Positions 1-11,430 of a DNA stretch of 64,000 nucleotides are shown piece after piece. The stretch comes from Homalodisca vitripennis. Taxonomy: Eukaryota > Arthropoda > Insecta > Hemiptera > Cicadellidae. The stretch lies in the NCBI RefSeq assembly GCF_021130785.1, contig NC_060213.1, forward strand, positions 63,092,001 through 63,156,000. Reading direction: 5' to 3'. How positions within the stretch are numbered: position 1 is the first letter of the stretch; every line of letters begins with the position of its first letter. The position numbers and the translations under genes are program-made. Under the pieces are notes generated by a model. It worked only from the letters and a program-made list of their open reading frames with translations. It was not told the origin of the DNA and did no database searches.

Positions 1-171
1 AAATTAAACCAATAAATTCTGCAATATATGAAGAAACTGAGGAGTAGTGTTACTGTGTTAATTTCATGTTTCTCAGATTATATGCAGTTCTCACACACCT
101 TAAAATATCTAAAATGTATAAACTGGTTATTAAATATTCCTTGGTTTGTTATTTATCTTGATTTATAAATG
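1..171. repeat. Left flank of the LINE: end of a conserved island of unit A
   Basis: This stretch is closely similar to 17931-18096, with the same order of landmarks and scattered mismatches. The similarity stops at the LINE tail near 172 and resumes at 4348, beyond the LINE. It is therefore the left half of the LINE target region. No coding sequence is seen. Confidence 0.8.
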
Positions 172-758
172 TTTTATTTTATTTATTTATTTTATTTATT
201 TATTAACGGACAAACCATTTTACAATAAATTACACAATAGCTGATACAAGCGATAAGGCAATAAAAATACAAAAAAAAGAATAAGTGTATAAATCGAGAG
301 AATGCGATACAATAACATTATGAAGCTTATAAACAACAAGATGTAAACAAAAATATAAACTATTGAAACATAAACAATGAAACTGCAAGATGTGTTCTGC
401 AAATACAGCAATTAATTAACAAAAACCAGATACTAACAACAATACAATATATATAATAATAAATACCAACAATAATAAACTATATAAAAGTGCAATAACA
501 GGAATAAATAGAATATAATAAATATATAAAAGCAATGAGAACTAATATTAACAGCTAATAAACTATGTAATTTAGCAATAACAAGAATACCATATATTAG
601 TATTAAAAATGAGTAATTAATAAGTAGCTGGGAAATAAATTATTATATAAAATTGCAGTACACGACACTCCGTAGAGGCGCTTCCAATCACTCTTGAGCT
701 GCGATAAGTGAGGTGACCTTCCTCCTGAACAGCTGGCCACTGCTGTATAATCAGTAGC
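172..758 (-). other. LINE 3' untranslated region and A-rich tail
   Basis: This is noncoding sequence between the ORF2 stop and the 3' tail. It becomes strongly A-rich on the minus-strand sense (many TTAT/TATT words on that strand) and ends in a TAAA-type tract next to the TGTTTT target duplication. The small ORFs here are not genes. Confidence 0.65.
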
Positions 759-3640
759 TTAATTGGTGAGAACTTCCACTCCCCGCGCGATGGTCCTCGC
801 CTGTACAACCCCAGCAGAAAGAAGAGAGAAGGCCTGCCGGCGAACCTGGTGAAGACCATCGAAGAACAGGTCACACCCAGACGCAACCCGATTTCCCAGG
901 CGAATAAACCTTGCGAAAGGACTGTTGAAGTCGAAGTTGGTTGAGTGATATCTTCGACCCAGCAGATCTCGAGATCTTGTGTTTGCCGGAATTCTGAGGT
1001 CGATTTCAGCTAGGAGATCTGGACAGTTCATGCGACCATTCACTATCTTCCAGAGAAGGACAACATCAGCCACGTCACGTCGCAGGGCAAGAGGTGACAA
1101 GTTCAGATTGCCGGACAGTTCCTCCACAGGCACATCAAGATAGGCAAAACCCAGCCGGACACCAATCAAGCGAAGAAAACGCCTTTGTAGAGCCTCCAGT
1201 CTCGTCCTATTGCCAACAGTGTAAGGCGACCACACGGGACTTGCATATTCCACAAGCTGTCTCACAAGGGAACAATACAGAGAGCGAAGAGCAGAAGGGT
1301 TGTCGATGCCTCTGGAGAATCTTGCTATGAAACCAAGCATCTTGTTTGCTCTGCTACTGATGTGGTCTATATGTCCAGAAAATCCCATGTCGCTGGCAAA
1401 TATAACGCCTAGGTCTTTTACACACTGGGACCGTGGAATGGATGTACCAGAAATGGAGTATACGTATATGACTGGAGATTTGATGCGGTGATAAGTTATA
1501 CAAGAGCACTTACTGGGATTTACAGACATGTTATTCCTGACACACCAATCCTCAATTCCGGAAAGGCTATTTTGAATTTCTTGAGAGTCTTCTGGTGTAG
1601 ACACAGCGATGAAAATCTTCAGGTCGTCAGCAAATTGTAAGGCCTTTACAGTTAATTTGTCTAGTAGGTCATTGACAAAGACATTGAAAAGGCAAGGTCC
1701 CAGCAAAGAACCTTGTGGAACTCCTGAAGAAGGTGAGAACTGAGTGGAAGTGGCGGAACCAATCCTCACGACCAGAGAAACGTTTTTGAAGATAACTAGA
1801 GATCCATGACAAAAGAGGTTCAGCCACTCCGTAAGCCAGCAACTTAGACACAAGAATTGTGTGGTCGACCTTGTCGAAGGCCTTTGCCATATCGATGTAG
1901 ACTGTATCAACTTGGTAGTTCTTGCGAAAAGCAGACAAAACATATTCTTGAAAGAGCAGGAGGTTGGAGACAGTAGACTTGCCCTTCATAAAACCATGTT
2001 GGGAAGGATGGATTATTTTGGATAGAAAAGGATTCAGTCTATCTACCACGATACTTTCAAAAACTTTGCCAATTGCCGGCAGAATAGTGATTGGACGGTA
2101 GTTCCGTATGTCGCTGGGATCATTTGCTTTATGTAAAGGAATGATGAAGCCCAACTTTAAAGAGCTAGGGAAGATTCCTTTGTTAAGTGATTCATTGAAC
2201 AACACTGTGAGGGGTTCAGCTAAGAGAGATCGGCAGTGATGAAGCATAGATGGCGGTATATTGTCAATTCCAGCTCCCTTTGTAGTGTCCAGATTCTTAA
2301 GCTTGCTGAGAACTTCTTCTGTTGAGGTTGTTATGACACAAAGAGAATCGAAGACGGCATAGCTAAAGCTAGGTGAAACTCGTAACGAGGGAGAGTAGAC
2401 TGAGTTGAAATAACAGGAAAACAGCTGGCAAATGCTTGTTGTGTCACTGGCCACTTCATCATCTAAATGCAGACTAGATGGCATATCAGGAGTATTTCTT
2501 TGAGCTTTAACTAGTCCCCAGAAAGCTCGTGGATTAGAAGATATGTTTGATTGAACATTGGACAAATATTGAATGTGGCATTCACGAGACAGCGACCTAC
2601 AAGTATCTCTCAGCCTCGAGAACTCATAATAATGGGCAAGATTGAAACTTCTCTTGAAACGTGCATGCGCAGCTTTCTTTTCGATAATGCATTTTTTTAG
2701 GTCATTATTAAACCACCTAGGGAAGCGTGAGATACCAAATTTCTTCAACGGACTTGCATTTTTGACGATTTTCTCTAAGGAACTTTCCAGAATGTCGAAC
2801 TTTTCATCTACTGAGATCGGCTGGTGAATAAATCCCATATCTGCCTCCTGTAGGGCTGTAAAAGCAGCTGGGAGGTCACATTTCCCCAAGTTGTAGCCGC
2901 TGTAGCTGTTGTCACAAGTAAAGGGCATATAGCACTCAAGAGTAAGGGACAGAGGAGGATGATGAATTTCAGGTTTAATCAACCAATCATTAGCCCTGCT
3001 AACTTGCACCTCGCTATCAGAATGAAAGACCAAGTCCAATGTTACTCCTCTATGGTTCTGAACATGATTTATCTGGAAGAGAGAGTGCAGAGAAGACATG
3101 TCACGGAGGTATTCGCTGCAATGTTGAGGGAGGCCAGATACAGGTAAATTGACATCGAAGTGAGGCAAGTTGAAGTCTCCGAAAATGAGTGTCTTCTTTG
3201 GGAAATTTGCCAATTCGACTGTCTCAGTAACCACATCACAGAATTCACGGTAAACAGAAAGAGGACTTGAAGGGGGGATGTAGACACAGGCCAGAAAAAG
3301 ATCAAAACCAAATCCTAATTTCACAAGGGCAAAGACGCTTTCGATGTTGAATCCAGAGTATAGTCGCTTAGACAAAAGCTTCTTACGAACTGCAAGTAGG
3401 GTTCCTCCACCAGAACTTTTGTGACTTGTAGCAGCAGACCTATCACATCTATGAACAATGAAGTCAGTATCACCAACAACTTCGGAGTCGGGGATATCAG
3501 GAGAGAGATTTGTTTCACATAGTAGAATAACATCATCAAGGCATGCAGATAAACTATTTTTTAACTCAATAAGCTTCGAACGAAGACCATTTACATTTTG
3601 GCAGTAAACATTCAGAGAAACATGCTGCTGTTTACCGTTG
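759..3640 (-). pseudogene. LINE ORF2: AP-endonuclease and reverse transcriptase, frameshifted
   Basis: The gene nicks target DNA and reverse-transcribes the element. The endonuclease domain (about 3640-2940) shows QNVNGLRSK and LLCETNL in one frame, then a frameshift near 3376, then IFGDFN in the next (ORF 1669-3375). The SDH-type catalytic motif appears degraded to EIHHPPL. The reverse transcriptase follows with NYRPITILP, a palm motif YIDMAKAFDKVDH, and, after another frameshift near 1800-1940, GVPQGSLLGP and FADD (the usual YADD aspartates, with F for Y). The C-terminal region runs to the stop at 759. At least two frameshifts make this copy inactive. Confidence 0.9.
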
Positions 3641-3644
3641 GAAT

Positions 3645-4340
3645 TTATTCGTTTTTTGGCACAATAGAAGGCGTTCCATTCTTATATCTAATCGTTAGGG
3701 AAGTATCACCAGCATCCTGTTTGGACTTTAAGGTGGCACGAAGAGTCTCCAGATGTCTTTTCTCTCGAGGAGTGCGGTCATGAGAGATTGATATTCCACG
3801 CATGCTATTAGGAACATCATTTTCCTTGAAGTTTTTGAAAATGTGAATAGCAGTGCCTTCAGACGGCATACAAAGCATGAGAGGACGATTTGTCCTTTTT
3901 TTCCCCAATCTAAAATGACGAACATCTGAATACTGAACATTAGATTTCAAATGAGCAAGAAAATCCTGGACAAAAACGGCATCCGCAGTTTTTGAGGTTG
4001 TGTTTGACTCGGGGATGTTATGTACAATAACATTTTTGGCACGTCGATTACGATCGTTGCATTCGGATAAAAACATCTTCAAAAAGCTGATCACAACCCG
4101 CTACCTGTTTATCCTTGATAGTGCCTATTTCAGATTCAACATAGGCCAAGCGAGGCTCAAGTTCCAGTAATTTGGAGGTCACCAATTCCAGGTCTTTTTT
4201 TTATAAGTTGTAGTCCTTCTGAGAGTTCCGTTTTAGTGGCAAGGGAAGACAACTTAGAGAGAATGGTATCCAGCTTGGCATCTATTGGGCTTGCCAGTGT
4301 CTTTTTACAGTCAGTTCTATGACAATAGAACTTACTGTTG
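3645..4340 (-). pseudogene. LINE ORF1 (nucleic-acid-binding protein), partial
   Basis: The readable frame at 3645-4094 encodes about 149 residues containing VIVHNIPES and, further on, RPLMLCM, features typical of ORF1 proteins of Jockey/CR1-group LINEs, which bind element RNA as a chaperone. Upstream (4100-4340), another frame gives a leucine-rich, acidic segment compatible with the coiled coil such proteins carry, so a frameshift lies near 4095. The true start is lost by 5' truncation. No CCHC zinc knuckle is visible. ORF1 ends just before ORF2 begins near 3640. Confidence is high that this is ORF1 and modest on the exact family. Confidence 0.7.
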
Positions 4341-4347
4341 TTATAGT

Positions 4348-5259
4348 TGTTTTGAACTTATAGTGGCACTGTACAGGATTGAACATCTAATTGGCTGTAT
4401 AGATGTGTGATTTTTTAGATATATCAGCTGGTAGCACGGAACTTCATTAGAGTAAAGAGACAACGAGGTTTCTCTTCTAAAACTCAATTTAGTTTTAGTG
4501 TAGTTTGTTGTAGAGGAGGAAAAATCGGTTTTTTATGTATGTTTATATAGCCTATGTTTCGAAGAATACTGATGCCTTATTGTGCAACATTGTTATTGTT
4601 AGGTTCAAGAAGTGAGTGGGATAAGTAAGTTAAAGCTGCCACTTGTGCCCTGATAATATCAAGACCTCCCACAGCAAATACTTTAAAATCGATAACGCCA
4701 ACGGTTTGGGAACGATGTCTGTTTATGCGCTCCTCAACTTTGGAGTTTTAAGTAGCAGTTACTCTCTCTCAACCATCTCCTCGAGGCATATTTTATATTC
4801 CAGAAGTAATGTTAGACGGTAAAAAACAGTTCGTTTTAGGATGTGCATAGAATTGTAAGTTTGTAAAAACATTGTAATTCGTAGGTAAATTTAAATAATA
4901 ATAATCACTTAAATTTCATCGTTATGTAAACCTTCAACTGATTTACTCCCTGTGGGAAGTGTTTAAACACAATCTAAAGTCACAGTCAAAAATCAAATCC
5001 ACTCCATAACGCTTTTTTCAGCGTTTAAAAAAATGAAATTTGTACTCATACATTTTCTTCTAAATACATTTTGAAGTAAAATTTTAACATTGCTTGAATC
5101 TCCATATGAGCTCAACAGTTGTCTAATAAATACACGTGGTAGAGCAGTTTTGCAGTTTTAATGTAGCATTTAAATGGTGTGTAAATTGTAATTATTCAAA
5201 TTAAATTTAACTCTAAATTATTTTGAAGATAAACATTTATTACTTCATGATAATGATAA
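4348..5259. repeat. Conserved islands of unit A, paralogous to 18.76-19.64 kb
   Basis: Noncoding DNA aligning collinearly with unit B. Landmarks are ACATCTAATTGGCTGTATAG (4383 and 18770), a very conserved core at 4566-4755 (see separate entry) and a stretch starting near 4840 that matches 19370-19640. The intervening sequences differ by insertions of tens to hundreds of bases. I see no gene here. Confidence 0.75.
4566..4755. other. Strongly conserved island, paralogous to 19106-19296
   Basis: About 165-190 bases align between units A and B with only about a dozen mismatches and no gaps, much better than the flanks. In unit B the minus strand holds an open 60-codon frame (19094-19276). In unit A the same frame is open except for a TAA near its end. 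Mismatches by eye fall on all three codon positions and mostly change the amino acid, so coding constraint is not supported. It could be a regulatory element, a noncoding-RNA exon or a recently homogenised repeat. Function is unknown. Confidence 0.6.
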
Positions 5260-6240
5260 TATTAGTAAAGTGTATTATAAGCACAGAAAACACTCATTTT
5301 TTGATCATTTTTTAATTCTATTAGACAAATGTATATGTAGAGGAAGCAATCCACCATTATCTCGACTGCTATGTACAATGTGTCTTCCCCGGTTGTAAAC
5401 CGCACCATCAGTCTGGCGCTGGCACATTACATTCTCATTACCTTGAGGGTTTGCTTTACAGATTTATTTTACGATACAACGCTTGGATCTGCTGTGCTGT
5501 TGTCATTCTACAAGTTTACCTCACATAAATGTAAGTTATTACTTTTAGGAATTTCTCGCTTCCTTACTCGTTATAAAGTTTGTTCCTTTACCTTGAAAAT
5601 CAGAAATATATTAGATTACGTAATTTGATTGTTTTACAACCAGTTCGCAAAAACCAACAATTTTCATACCGAAAAAAGTAGATTTTATCAGTCTGACGTT
5701 GGAACATTACATTCTACTACATTCTCGTAATTACCTTGAAGGTTTGCTTTACAGGGGTATTTTATGATACAAGGCTAGGATCTGCTGTGCTGTTGTCATT
5801 CTACAAGTTTACCTCACACAAATGTAAGTTATTTCTTTTAGGAATTTCTCGCTTCCTTACTCGTTATAAAGTTTGTTCCTTTACCTTGAAAATCAGAAAT
5901 ATATTAGATTACGTAATTTGATTGTTTTACAACCAGTTCGCAAAAACCAACAATTTTCATACCGAAAAAAGTAGATTTTATCAGTCTGACGTTGGAACAT
6001 TACATTCTACTACATTCTCGTAATTACCTTGAAGGTTTGCTTTACAGGGGTATTTTATGATACAAGGCTAGGATCTGCTGTGCTGTTGTCATTCTACAAG
6101 TTTACCTCACATAAATGTAAGTTATTTCTTTTAGGAATTTCTCGCTTCCTTACTCGTTATAAAGTTTGTTCCTGTACCTTGAATAGAGATGTGTATTAAA
6201 ATACATAATTAGCTTGTTTTACAACCAGTTCAGAAAAAAA
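5260..6240 (+). repeat. Locally triplicated conserved island (293-bp tandem unit)
   Basis: An island also present at 20400-20760, at 60010-60400 and inverted at 39160-39440. In unit A it is repeated in tandem: the word GTAAGTTATT recurs at 5531, 5824 and 6117, an exact 293-base period. Copies two and three (about 5631-5923 and 5924-6216) are nearly identical, while copy one is more diverged. Each copy has TTTGCTTTACAG, then about 69 bases, then GTAAGT in the first three copies, which resembles a small exon between an acceptor and a donor. No long ORF spans it. Confidence 0.75.
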
Positions 6241-6403
6241 AACCAAAAGAATTCATACTGTAAAGTAGATTTCACCAGTTGCTTGCTAAAGGCCTGTGCA
6301 AATGTCTATTCGTGTGCTATAACCTGGGTTATACCTTTATGGTATGTATGTAAGTATGTACGTGTATGTTCCTGATTTTAATATTTGCAGACTTGATATG
6401 TAA

Positions 6404-6501
6404 GACTTGTATGTTTGATATGTGAGGTTGAGTGGTAGAGGGGGCTAAATAGCCCTAACTCCGCCTCTTAAATAAAGGCAAATTTCATTTCATTTCATTT
6501 C
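6404..6501 (+). mobile_element. Short retroposon insertion (SINE or LINE 3' end) with 8-bp target duplication
   Basis: A 98-base insertion absent from the paralogous position in unit B (near 21043). It ends in a pentanucleotide tail of ATTTC repeats and is flanked by ATATGTAA on both sides (6396-6403 and 6502-6509). The body includes AGGGGGCTAAATAGCCC, a short palindrome. Tail plus target duplication shows retroposition in plus orientation. The parent family is not recognised. Confidence 0.75.
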
Positions 6502-6509
6502 ATATGTAA

Positions 6510-8935
6510 ATTATACTTCACGGTTCCAAGTTATTGCTAATTATAATACTAGGTATGATTAATCAAAATTTGCCCTCTTTGTAAATTTATTATTAGATTA
6601 TTGATAACATCAAGGAAGAGATTAATTACAATTTAATTAGATTACACAAATCTAAATAAGTACACACTCAGTATATAAGTAAACAATCGGTATATACGTA
6701 CACAATTTGAAGATTACGATACTTTTTTCCTTGTTATAAAAATAATGTAAAGGCTGTAATAAATTTCAATTAAAGACCGTGTAATACGTTAAGGACTACC
6801 AATGTTGAGTTATTTCAAATATTTTTGTATTAATTGAATGATAGTATTGCTGTAATTTAAATGCAAGCAAGATTTTGCAGGCTGTATTACTCTTTGAATT
6901 CAAAATGACAGTTCTAATATCATATGCATTATAAAAAGTATAGACATAAGTCTAGCAACGTTGGAGATATAGACAATTTTTTAAATAATATCTAAATGAG
7001 TCATAATCTCAAGAGACCATAAAATTTTTTATCAATAGTCGAAACTGTTTGGTACCTGTATAATGTTTGAATAGGTCAAGTACTGGAATGAAAAGGAGTT
7101 GGATAATCCAGTACTTCTCTCATACTTCTCTCAGTAAACTACCTTGGATGGGTCTTAAAATATGAGCTACATAAAAGTTACATCTTAAAAATAAATCATG
7201 TATCGTGCTAGATGTAATGAATAAAAAAATTACCGTAATTGTATAAAAGTGTATCAAAATACATGGTGATTGATTTCAGCGTTTCGATCCTGTAGAGGCT
7301 ACTAGAGTAGTGGATCAATACTTATAATGAATGATGTTAAGGTGATATTGTCTCCAACAAAGCAGCAAAATTATTGACGCTAAGTATAGTAGCATCCCTC
7401 TGAACTGACCTTAATGGAACCGGGCATAGTTTGGACAACCTGAAAGTCGGTTGAATATAAAATTGTAAAAACCAATATCAGAAAGGTAAAAACAAATTTA
7501 GTAACTGAATTGGTTATAAGCCAATAGAAAATACAACATCAATTAGTTATTATATTTACAGACAAACATATTATAATAATAGTGATTATTTACTCTTCCA
7601 CATTAGTTATTCACTGTTTCTGAGACTAACTCGTAAAAGATAGTAACAAAACACCAACCCGTTTAAACCAAAAAAGACGTGTGGTAAATTGTTAGTTTTT
7701 TAGCGAGGGTGGTATAAGAAAGTCTTTCTTGAAAAAGTTGGTTAATAAGATTACGTTGATTTAAAAATCCTTTTCGGAAGTTAATCTTAAATCTTAATAA
7801 ACATAAATGAAATGACTTTGTTGTGTATTTATTACAAATATGATTGTTTTGGATTGTAACCCTAAAATGCAGATTAGTTTGAAATACAAATCAGTTATCA
7901 CTATAGAATCCATAATTCAAATTCATTCTGTATACAACATATATATTGTGTAAGAAGGAAGGAAAAGTTTTTGTCTAGTTGATGTGTTACGTTTCCATGA
8001 ATTAATTGTAATATATGCGCTTTATAGCTTTAAAGTTATTAAAATTTACTAAAGTATAACGGCCATAGATTTTTCTGTTATTAATTAAAAACATATATAC
8101 TGTACTATATATTACACAAGTCTTGTTGGGAAAATTATACACTGTACTATACAACAGTGTACGGACAACTCCACGGCAGGAATGACTGACAGAGAGTCCA
8201 CTTTTCCATTACATAACTAAATTCGTGCATTAGTGGGTTGTTTTCAGTGTCACATTCATCAAAATGGAAACCTTTTAACTGGTTGATTTTTACAATATTC
8301 ATGACTCGTCATTTATCCCATAAATTGTGGGATGTTAAATAGAATATTTGTTTTTAAATAAAAGGACAAATATGAAATTTATGGTAACCGTTATGTAAAA
8401 AGATAGCATTATTTAAAACAATTAAATAAATTAATGACGCATTTCTAAGAATACCATTGTAAATAAATTAGGTTTTGACATTAAATTTATAACAGTAAAT
8501 AAATATTCGTACTAGCTCAGCCAGAGGAAAGGGGGATTTAATATGTGCCGTCGTCTCTAATTGAGAAAATGAAGATGCATTATTGTCTTAGATGTTACAT
8601 TTTCTCAATATTGATGGGACAATAACTTCCAATGATGGCATGTTAATATAATAAATACACTTTCAACTATGTAATATTGAACTTTACAAGACAACAGTTG
8701 TTATGAGACAATAAATATCGTAAATGCCTAGTCTTAATTTAGTTACAATTAGTCCGGAATTGTCATTTTAAACATATGAAACTATTGCACCTCAGAAAAT
8801 ATTTCAGAAATCTTTAAATTGAGAGTTATCAAAAAAGTCAAAAAGCTTTATACATATAAAGGAGCCCCAAAGTAAATCTCTTCATCTGTATTTATAAGAA
8901 AGTTGAGGAGGGGGGACTTTTAAGACAGACAGTAT
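6510..8935. repeat. Noncoding part of unit A, collinear with 21.05-23.9 kb
   Basis: Long AT-rich noncoding stretch that aligns patchily with unit B. Examples are 7080-7150 with 22255-22330, 7380-7460 with 22585-22660, and 8150-8290 with 23620-23750. The last island recurs at 43370-43480 in unit C (word AAATTCGTGCATTAG). No gene is seen; the short ORFs are not conserved between copies. Confidence 0.7.
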
Positions 8936-9170
8936 ATATATTTTTTTTATTTATTATATCTTTTTTTTATTATACCGCTTTATTATATATATATATATAT
9001 ATATAAAATTTCACTTATTGAAATGAAAAAAACAAAGATTACAAGGCTTCTATATATTTCGTGGGATTTAATACCCACATCTTCAGGAAGCATAATATAA
9101 ATGAATATAAAATAATATAATATATATATTATATTATATATAAAAAATTATAATTATACACACACAACCG
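8936..9170 (-). mobile_element. Penelope-like 3' tail fragment with (TA)n tracts
   Basis: T-rich and (TA)n sequence (8983-9004) followed by a minus-strand tail whose word CCTGAAGATGTGGG and the following palindromic bases resemble the ends of Penelope-like elements, which tend to sit next to AT microsatellites. No coding part remains. The assignment is tentative. Confidence 0.4.
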
Positions 9171-10890
9171 TATATGTGTATCATTATAATTTTTGATTAC
9201 GGTAGTTTTTGAATTCTGGTGTTAATGATCGGTGGAACTATAAAAAAGTCTACTACCAAAAAATTCCGTTAGAGGACGAGTGCAATGACAGGTTTTTTAT
9301 TCAAATTTGAATAAATTTTTATGAAAAAAGCTATATTATGAATTATATTATTACACTGACTTTTAGTGTTATTTTCATTGAATGTAAAAGCAATACCAGT
9401 AATATATTTTCATAAAAATAGCTATAACTAAAAATTGTTATTATTTCTTTTCTATATTTTTAATCGAAACTGTTTGATTATTAGGTAGATAGTAAAAGAA
9501 TAAATAAGTATGTAATAATATTCATTTATTGAAAGCTAAAAATATAAGCATATGTATGTACATATTAAAATAACAATAAAAATATGAAGGGGATCTAATA
9601 GTTAGCTGCTACATTGAAAATGGTGAACGTGTTAGGCATTGTTAAGAAAATTGTTTATTATTCTAATCTACAATGAATCTAAGATTATTTATTTAAACTT
9701 TGATAGAAATAAAACTTCGCTGATATTTCCATTAAAATTTAATGTAATGCGTGTGCAGTCGGCTTATTGGACCTTATTGAAAACCAAATTAAATGACAGT
9801 TGCAATAAACAAAATATTAGTAGGAAATGGGGAAAATAGGATGTGAAAATCAACCGGTTGGTAACTAAAAAACATACAATTGTTGCATTTTATAATAATT
9901 TATAATGACACGTATGAAAAAAAACAATGGAATAAACTGGAAACGAAATTAGTGCCGGGAGCGCGGCTTTTATAAAGAAGTTTGCATGATAACATTGTTA
10001 ACTTTGGCATAACAGTGAAGCGAATATTTTGCTTTGTATCTTACTTTCTCCAGTTCGTGTCCTTATCGTCGCAGTTCTGTTTGAAACATATACAGAGAGT
10101 AATTATTAGGTGCTGTAGTAGTTTATCCAGAGAAATAAGTAAAAAAGTTTAACAATTTTCATGTTAAACTGCTCCTGAAAATTGAAGCAATGAAAAAGAT
10201 TTTAGGGTTTATAATTTTTGACTAAATTTAGAAGCTTAGCACAAAACTCAGAAACTTATGGAAAACTTTAATCAAATCTGATAAATAACGCTGGTCTTTC
10301 CTTTACATATTTAATATCTTTATCTCAAATCTTATTGAATTAATTTTCCACAGTCAGCCTTGCAAATTTATATGTAGGTTTTAAGTATTTCTATACAGAT
10401 TTTTTACTAAAATCACATTCTCAAAAAATAGAGCAGGGTATCATTTGGCATGACTATATATTTCTAATACTCCACATTTTTTCGAGTATTCCAGGGTTCC
10501 TTGTATACCATTAGTATTCTGTTTAATGCCATCGTCTATAAGCAGAGAGAACAATAAGTCTACGTTATTTACAGCACAATACGTTCAGCTATGTTGATAT
10601 TCAAGCTTTTAAAATTTATGCTGCGGCATCATATGTTTTATGACTTTAATGCCTACTTCATGACCATTTTACTCCATAGGAAATAATTTTTATAAAGAAA
10701 CTTGCAATATATGTTTGCAACAATATTTTTATACGGCAGCTCAAGATATAAGGATCATACAGAACAGCAGGATACCTCCAAGCAAATTATTCATAATTGA
10801 ATAATTAGCCTTCCTCAAAACATCATGCAATGAGTAGATACTCTGTAAATCAACTGCAATATTCCTAATTAAGTTGTGATTTTCAGACTT
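9171..10890. repeat. Noncoding part of unit A with islands shared with 27.2-28.2 kb
   Basis: AT-rich DNA without convincing genes. The island 9945-10060 matches 27205-27300 (word GTGAAGCGAATATT), and 10555-10720 matches 27810-27960 (word CACAATACGTTCAG). The 66-codon ORF at 9639-9839 has no paralogous support. Confidence 0.65.
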
Positions 10891-11430
10891 TTTTTAATGT
10901 GAACTATAAAACGCATGTGTCACTTCTTGAAGTAAGGACTTTTACAACAAATGCCTATAAACCGGAAGACCTTTATAAGAGTTTAGAGGCTTTAAAAATG
11001 CAAGAGACAAAAGACCTATCTCGTGGAGAGTCGCTCACAACAATAAGAGCTCTTGAGCACGCCCGTCCCAAGAGTTGCTCTTTTATATTCGCAGAATCCT
11101 AATTATTAATAATGTCAATAACATTCTTCCAATTTAAGTTTTTGTCGTAAAACATACGTAATGAACAAATGTACTAGTGCAGATAATATATTTTACATAT
11201 TGCAAAAAGCACTCATTTATTACTAAACAGAATCTATGTATAAACTTTACTATTCTGCAATAATCGTTTGTTTCTAGTTAACTGGACTTGCCAAATGACT
11301 GCTCTTTATGATGACGAAAGAGTATATTGGATGTTTTCGCAACATACGTGTACTGGCCACATTTAAATAGCCACAATAACATTCAAGTGCTGTAAAAGGT
11401 TCTAATTGAGACCCGTTTTAAAACATTGCA
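10891..11430. repeat. Conserved island shared by units A, B and C
   Basis: A three-way paralogous block: 10905-11115 with 28225-28415 and 57635-57765, and 11220-11420 with 28620-28800 and 60665-60850. Shared words include AAAGACCTATCTC-like text and TTCGCAGAATCCTAATT. The open frame at 10899-11102 is not preserved in B or C, because indels change the frame, so a protein is not supported. In unit C the block is split by later insertions. Function unknown. Confidence 0.7.

Larger units (their letters stand above)
172..4347 (-). mobile_element. 5'-truncated non-LTR retrotransposon (Jockey/CR1-like LINE)
   Basis: A minus-strand LINE with the remains of ORF1 and ORF2, a 3' untranslated region of about 590 bases and an A-rich 3' tail built of TAAA-like repeats (172-205 on the plus strand). 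The edges are set by comparison with the empty paralogous site at 18096-18101. The hexamer TGTTTT occurs once there and on both sides of the LINE (170-175 and 4348-4353), so it is a plausible short target duplication. The 5' end falls inside ORF1, so the element is 5'-truncated, as is usual for target-primed reverse transcription. Clade assignment rests on general protein resemblance only. Confidence 0.85.

Noticed and set aside
10899..11102. 67-codon ORF in a conserved island
   Set aside because: Indels in the unit B and C copies destroy the frame, so it is not a conserved coding exon.
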